From: Shouchella lonarensis | Lineage (GTDB): Bacteria > Bacillota > Bacilli > Bacillales > Bacillaceae_D | Direction: 5' to 3' | Assembly (NCBI RefSeq): GCF_900096965.1 | Contig: NZ_FMYM01000007.1 | Coordinates: 1 to 64,000, forward strand | Length of the DNA: 64,000 nt | Shown: positions 59,633-64,000 of the stretch, one piece after another | Position numbering within the stretch: the first letter of the stretch is position 1 | How the letters are laid out: every line of letters starts with the position of its first letter | The notes under the pieces: model-generated | What the model saw: the letters and a program-made list of their open reading frames with translations, nothing else | What the model was told of the DNA's origin: nothing | Databases searched by the model: none | Program-made: the position numbers and the translations under genes

Positions 59633-61777
59633 ATGACAAAGAAGAAAAAAGCTTCTGCGGCGTCTGGATGGTGGTCGAAAGTCAAACATCAGCCATATAC
59701 GCGAGCGGTGATTTTCGCGCTCATTGGCGTGATCATGTATGTCATGATGATTGACAATATCATACCTGAGCGTTTAAACATTGCATTGTCAACGCCTGCG
59801 GAACAGGATCTTCATTCCCGTGTAACAGTGGAAGATAAACAAGCGACGGAAAAGCGGCGTGAAGAAGCAAGAGAAAGTATTGAATCACAGATGAAGCACA
59901 AGAAAAATTATAAAGAAGAGCGTCGGCAACATGTAGAAACGATTTTTAGTGTGGTTGCTAAAGTGCGTGATGAAGCGAAAGAAGCCGACAAGAAGATGTC
60001 GGTCAAGGATCAGATTAAGGAAATACGTAACGATTTTTCAGATAGCATGAACACAGAGATTTCTGATGATCAGTTGACTGTCTTGTTAGATACGCCCGAT
60101 CAACAATTCGAGCTTGCCAAAGATACAGCGGTAAGTGCTGTTTATGAAACGATGAGTGAACAAATTCGCGTCGGTGAGCTGCAAGAGGCAAAGCAGCTGG
60201 CAAAAGAGCAAGTGGCAAGTGTGTCTAATTTAATGGCAGGTGTGCGAGAAACGGTAAGTGGTCTTGTCGATACTGCAATTACGTTTAATGTGACATATGA
60301 TGCAGAAGCTACAGAACGTTTACGTAAAGAAGCTGCAGATGAGGTTGAACCGGTAGTGATTCGCGATGGGGAATTGCTCGTGAAAGCAGGGGACATGATC
60401 ACACATCCTGTGTATGAAAAGTTACGGCTAGTCGGTTTGTTAGATGATGCCCCGATTATTTATCCTTATATTGGACTAGCGCTGCTCGTATCTTTAATCG
60501 TGGGGATGTTGGTTTATTTTTTAAACGACTCTCAAACAAGTGTCGCGACAAACCATTCACACTTACTCATGTTTGCAATGGTGTTTGTCATGATGTTATT
60601 AATTTTAAAGGGATGTAGTTATTTGGCTCCAATGGTTGATCAGAGTGGTTTAGGGTATGCCGTTCCAGCAGCTGCAGGTGCGATGTTACTGTCACTACTC
60701 ATTCATCCTAAGATTGCGATTATGACAAGCTTTATTTTTGCGATCATTGGCAGTGTATTTTATAACAACGATTCTCCAGGGACATTTGCATTTACGTACG
60801 GTTTATATATTCTTATCAGTTGCTTAAGTGCCATTTACTTTTTAAAGCATACAAATCGGGCCACGCGTATTTTGCGGGCAGGATTTTTTGTCGCTTGTGC
60901 GAACATCGTGACGGTACTCACACTTTTGTTGATCAAGACAATTCATATTGATTGGGTTGAATTTGGTATACATTTTGGCGCAGCATTCTTATCGGCTTTT
61001 ATTGCTGCTGTACTAACGATTGGAATTTTGCCGTTTATTGAGACAGGTTTTGGTGTGTTGTCTGTATCTCGCTTGATTGAGTTGTCAAATCCGAATCATC
61101 CGTTACTGAGAAAAATATTAATTGAAGCACCCGGAACGTATCACCACAGTGTTGTTGTCGGTAACTTATCAGAAGCAGCTTGTGAAGTGCTCGGTGAAAA
61201 TGGATTGCTCGCACGTGTGGGTGCGTATTATCATGACTTAGGAAAAACAAAACGTCCTCACTTTTTTATCGAGAATCAGTTAAAGGGGGAAAACCCTCAT
61301 GATAAAATTTCTCCGCAACTGAGTAAAACGATTATCATTTCACATCCGTATGACGGTGCAGAATTGTTACGTGAACATAAAATGCCAAAAGAGATCATTG
61401 ATATCGCTGAACAACATCACGGGACAAGCTTGCTAAAATACTTTTATCATAAAGCGAATGAAGAAAGCGATCAGCCATTACCTGAATCCCAATTCCGTTA
61501 CCCGGGTCCGAAACCACAAACGAAAGTCACATCGATCATCTCTATTGCTGATAGTGTGGAGGCAGCTGTTCGCTCAATGCAAAAACCAACACCGGAGAGA
61601 ATCGAGCACCTTGTTGATAAAATCATTAAAGATAAGCTAGAAGATGGTCAATTTGATGAATCAGACTTAACGTTAAAGGAATTGAATAAGATTAAGCGAT
61701 CAATCTGCGAGACGTTAAAAGGAACTTTCCATCAACGGATTGAGTACCCAGAAGACACGTTAAAAGGAGACAAGTAA
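59633..61777 (+). CDS. pgpH: PgpH (YqfF), membrane c-di-AMP phosphodiesterase
   Basis: 714 residues from ATG 59633 after GGAGGTGATGAA; an in-frame TTG lies before the Shine-Dalgarno. N-terminal helix and extracellular 7TMR-HDED domain (60-270), seven membrane helices (280-480), then an HD domain (YHHSVVVGNLSE, RVGAYYHDLGKTKRP, HHGTSLLKYFYHKA). It degrades c-di-AMP and so affects K+ and osmotic balance, relevant to a salt- or alkali-adapted cell. Its stop abuts ybeY. Confidence 0.96.
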   Translation: MTKKKKASAASGWWSKVKHQPYTRAVIFALIGVIMYVMMIDNIIPERLNIALSTPAEQDLHSRVTVEDKQATEKRREEARESIESQMKHKKNYKEERRQHVETIFSVVAKVRDEAKEADKKMSVKDQIKEIRNDFSDSMNTEISDDQLTVLLDTPDQQFELAKDTAVSAVYETMSEQIRVGELQEAKQLAKEQVASVSNLMAGVRETVSGLVDTAITFNVTYDAEATERLRKEAADEVEPVVIRDGELLVKAGDMITHPVYEKLRLVGLLDDAPIIYPYIGLALLVSLIVGMLVYFLNDSQTSVATNHSHLLMFAMVFVMMLLILKGCSYLAPMVDQSGLGYAVPAAAGAMLLSLLIHPKIAIMTSFIFAIIGSVFYNNDSPGTFAFTYGLYILISCLSAIYFLKHTNRATRILRAGFFVACANIVTVLTLLLIKTIHIDWVEFGIHFGAAFLSAFIAAVLTIGILPFIETGFGVLSVSRLIELSNPNHPLLRKILIEAPGTYHHSVVVGNLSEAACEVLGENGLLARVGAYYHDLGKTKRPHFFIENQLKGENPHDKISPQLSKTIIISHPYDGAELLREHKMPKEIIDIAEQHHGTSLLKYFYHKANEESDQPLPESQFRYPGPKPQTKVTSIISIADSVEAAVRSMQKPTPERIEHLVDKIIKDKLEDGQFDESDLTLKELNKIKRSICETLKGTFHQRIEYPEDTLKGDK

Positions 61778-62254
61778 ATGTTAGAGATTGAAGTAACCGA
61801 TGAAACAAACACACTGACTTCAGCACAATTAACGATTGCTAAGCAAGTATTGACTCATGCAGCAGCAGAAGAAAATGTCAGTCGTCTAAGTGAAGTGTCT
61901 GTAACGTTTGTTGATGAAAAAGAGATCCAGTCTTTAAATGCTACACACCGCGGGTTAGACAAAGCAACAGATGTGTTGTCCTTCGCTTTACATGATGGTG
62001 AAGAAGAGGTGGATTTGATTCTGCCTGAAGGGATGAGGGACATGCTTGGCGATATCGTTATTTCGGTGCCGCATATAGAGCGCCAGGCATCAGAGTACGG
62101 GCATACGTATGAACGAGAGCTTGCATTTTTACTTGTGCACGGTTTTTTACATCTATTAGGGTACGATCATATGAATGAAACGGATGAAAAAAAGATGTTC
62201 ACAAGACAGGAGGAGATTTTACAATCTTATGGGCTTGGAAGACCGCAATCGTAA
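61778..62254 (+). CDS. ybeY: YbeY, rRNA-maturation endoribonuclease
   Basis: 158 residues. Zinc motif HGFLHLLGYDH, with RGLDKATDVLSFAL and ISVPHIERQA. It acts in 16S 3' maturation and 70S quality control. Starts directly after the pgpH stop; overlaps dgkA by 26 bases. Confidence 0.96.
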   Translation: MLEIEVTDETNTLTSAQLTIAKQVLTHAAAEENVSRLSEVSVTFVDEKEIQSLNATHRGLDKATDVLSFALHDGEEEVDLILPEGMRDMLGDIVISVPHIERQASEYGHTYERELAFLLVHGFLHLLGYDHMNETDEKKMFTRQEEILQSYGLGRPQS

Positions 62255-62615
62255 AGGGATTCGTCGGCTGTTTCGATCTTTTGGTTATGCAATGTCAGGG
62301 CTCGCTTATGTATGCAAAAATGAGCAAAACATGCAAGTTCATCTTGTCAGTGCCGCACTTGTCATATGTGCGGGATGGTATTTAGCTATTCCCCTAACCC
62401 ATTGGCTCGTGTTGCTGCTCGTGATTGGGGGCATGCTTACGTTAGAAATTATGAATACCGCCATCGAGCGAACGGTTGACTTAGTTGTAGAAGCGTACCA
62501 TCCATTAGCGAAGCGGGCGAAAGATATTGCAGCTGCGGCGGTGTTTATGTTCAGTTTATTTGCTGTAATAATTGGTCTGTTTATTTTTATCCCGCCAATT
62601 GTAAAATTGTTTTGA
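62229..62615 (+). CDS. dgkA: Undecaprenol/diacylglycerol kinase DgkA
   Basis: 128 residues from ATG 62229 (MGLEDRNRKGIRRLFRSFGY). The strong AGGAGGAG lies 13 bases upstream, a long distance. Three membrane helices and the kinase motif LEIMNTAIERTVDLV. It phosphorylates undecaprenol for cell-wall carrier recycling. Confidence 0.92.
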   Translation: MGLEDRNRKGIRRLFRSFGYAMSGLAYVCKNEQNMQVHLVSAALVICAGWYLAIPLTHWLVLLLVIGGMLTLEIMNTAIERTVDLVVEAYHPLAKRAKDIAAAAVFMFSLFAVIIGLFIFIPPIVKLF

Positions 62616-62628
62616 GAGGAGCATATTT

Positions 62629-63030
62629 ATGGATAAGAAAGCATTAATGGAGCAAGCGCTGGAGGCACGACGTCATGCGTATATTCCTTATTCATCCTTT
62701 GCAGTCGGAGCGGCATTGTTACTTGCTGATGGGACAGTTGTACATGGTGCCAACATTGAAAATGCTTCGTACGGTTTAACAAATTGTGCCGAGCGAACAG
62801 CACTTTTCAAGGCATACAAAGAGGGGCATGCGCCGTTTCAAGCGATCGCGGTTGTCGCTGATACCGATGAACCAATTTCTCCTTGTGGGGCTTGTCGTCA
62901 AGTATTAGTTGAGCTTTGTCCGCCGGATATGCCTGTTTATTTAGGGAACTTACAAGGTGATTGGCAAGAAACAACTGTTCAAGCACTATTACCAGGATTT
63001 TTTAAAGCGGAGGACATGTATGAGCGTTAA
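62629..63030 (+). CDS. cdd: Cytidine deaminase Cdd
   Basis: 133 residues. NCAERTALF (catalytic Glu) and [11 protein letters not shown] zinc motifs. GAGAGGAGC precedes ATG. Its end overlaps era by 11 bases. Confidence 0.97.
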   Translation: MDKKALMEQALEARRHAYIPYSSFAVGAALLLADGTVVHGANIENASYGLTNCAERTALFKAYKEGHAPFQAIAVVADTDEPISPCGACRQVLVELCPPDMPVYLGNLQGDWQETTVQALLPGFFKAEDMYER

Positions 63031-63934
63031 GGAACAATCATTTAAGTCAGGTTTTGTCTCGATTATCGGTCGACCGAATGTCGGCAAGTCGACGTTATTA
63101 AACCATGTGATCGGTCAAAAAATTGCAATCATGTCAGACAAACCACAAACAACGAGAAACAAAGTACAAGGCGTGTATACGGATGCTGATGTGCAAGTTA
63201 TTTTCATTGATACACCAGGGATCCATAAGCCGAAACATCGTCTCGGTGATTTCATGATGAAAGTGGCTAAAAATACGTTACGTGAAGTCGATCTCATTTT
63301 ATATGTCATTTCTGCCGATGAACAATTCGGCCCGGGTGAACAATATATTCTCGAACGTTTACAGGAAACGAACCAGCCGGTATTTTTGGTCGTTAATAAA
63401 ATTGATAAGGTGACCTCAGATGAATTGCTTCATATGATCGCATCTTATAAGGATCGGTATGATTTTGCAGAAATTGTTCCGATTTCAGCACTGGAGGGTG
63501 AGAATGTCCCAACACTGATGAAACAAATCGTGTCTTATATGAAAGAAGGACCTCAATATTATCCGGCTGACCAAGTGACAGACCACCCAGAACGATTCAT
63601 TGTTTCCGAGCTCATTCGTGAGAAGGTGTTGCAGTTAACACGCGAAGAAATTCCCCATGCAATCGCGGTTGTTATTGAACAAATGAAGCGGCGGGACAAT
63701 GGAAAAGTGTATGTAGGAGCGACGGTCATTGTCGAGCGTTCTTCGCAAAAAGGAATGATTATCGGGAAGCGTGGGGCAATGTTGAAAGAGATCGGTCAGC
63801 TTGCACGTGCAGATATTGAAGCCTTGCTTGGTTCGGGCGTGTTTTTAGAATTATGGGTGAAGGTGCAAAAAGATTGGCGTAATCGTCCTGCACAACTACG
63901 CGATTTTGGTTTTAATGAAGAGGACTATTCGTAA
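63020..63934 (+). CDS. era: Era, 30S-assembly GTPase
   Basis: 304 residues from ATG 63020 ([20 protein letters not shown]) after GCGGAGG; a longer frame within cdd is not used. G1 [10 protein letters not shown]3 DTPGIH, G4 NKID and a C-terminal KH domain ([15 protein letters not shown]). It binds the 16S 3' end and completes the yqeH-rsfS-ybeY-era set of ribosome factors in this window. Confidence 0.98.
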   Translation: MSVKEQSFKSGFVSIIGRPNVGKSTLLNHVIGQKIAIMSDKPQTTRNKVQGVYTDADVQVIFIDTPGIHKPKHRLGDFMMKVAKNTLREVDLILYVISADEQFGPGEQYILERLQETNQPVFLVVNKIDKVTSDELLHMIASYKDRYDFAEIVPISALEGENVPTLMKQIVSYMKEGPQYYPADQVTDHPERFIVSELIREKVLQLTREEIPHAIAVVIEQMKRRDNGKVYVGATVIVERSSQKGMIIGKRGAMLKEIGQLARADIEALLGSGVFLELWVKVQKDWRNRPAQLRDFGFNEEDYS

Positions 63935-64000
63935 GCAGGACACGTAATTTTGAAAAAGTCAAGGGTGGGGAATTAACAATTTTTCCATAGCATGATACGT

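Noticed and set aside
63935-64000. Start of yqzL or recO after era
   Set aside because: Only 66 bases remain and no start codon with a Shine-Dalgarno is visible.

Overview
The window comes from a spore-forming, naturally competent member of the Bacillaceae, most likely an alkaliphile or halophile. The evidence is a complete Mrp Na+/H+ antiporter operon, sporulation genes (sda, gpr, spoIIP, yqxA, yqfC-yqfD), the comE locus, sigma-K and sigma-W promoter sequences, and a gene order that follows the Bacillus subtilis chromosome from yqeG to era almost gene for gene. From memory, mrp next to yqeG also recalls Bacillus halodurans. No rRNA, tRNA, insertion sequence or prophage was recognised.

Layout: (1) 1-4.76 kb holds three collagen-like GPT-repeat genes on the minus strand behind one sigma-K-type promoter. 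(2) 5.0-10.8 kb is mrpABCDEFG on the minus strand, with overlapping or touching genes. (3) 11.1-12.0 kb holds a small membrane ORF with no normal start codon, a previously untracked sda gene, and a DnaA-box cluster. (4) 12-18 kb is the yqeG-yqeH-aroE-yhbY-nadD-yqeK-rsfS-cvfB-like-yqeM operon. (5) 18.1-22.8 kb is comER (minus), comEA-comEB-comEC and yqzM (minus). (6) 23.1-24.3 kb is a 16-repeat type I-C-like CRISPR array without cas genes. (7) holA. (8) 25.5-34.0 kb is an accessory block between holA and rpsT: two acyl-CoA-dehydrogenase-like genes, a single-module NRPS, a proline-dehydrogenase-like gene, a DMT exporter and a small secreted protein. (9) 34.1-48.7 kb returns to the core: rpsT, gpr, spoIIP, yqxA, lepA, hemW, hrcA-grpE-dnaK-dnaJ (with CIRCE), prmA, rsmE, mtaB. 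(10) 48.8-51.4 kb is a second collagen-like locus, where the collagen stalk is fused to a YVTN beta-propeller. (11) 51.5-63.9 kb is deoC, yqeW, rpsU, a decayed yqeY, the sigma-W module nfeD-floA-yqfB-like, yqfC-yqfD, phoH, pgpH, ybeY, dgkA, cdd and era.

The best candidate for an undescribed system is the 25.9-32.5 kb operon. One NRPS (half condensation domain, adenylation, carrier, type II-like thioesterase) can activate, hold and release one amino acid. The two dehydrogenase-like proteins are degenerate in complementary ways, as in heteromeric acyl-CoA dehydrogenases, and could desaturate the carrier-bound amino acid. A proline-dehydrogenase-like enzyme follows one base after the NRPS, and an EamA-type exporter sits just downstream. 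Other notable items are the collagen-propeller chimera, the shared sigma-K promoters of both collagen loci, the yqeY remnant after rpsU, and a hairpin that may bring a distant Shine-Dalgarno sequence to the sda start.

All assignments come from reading the sequence and from memory of protein families. No database search was run.
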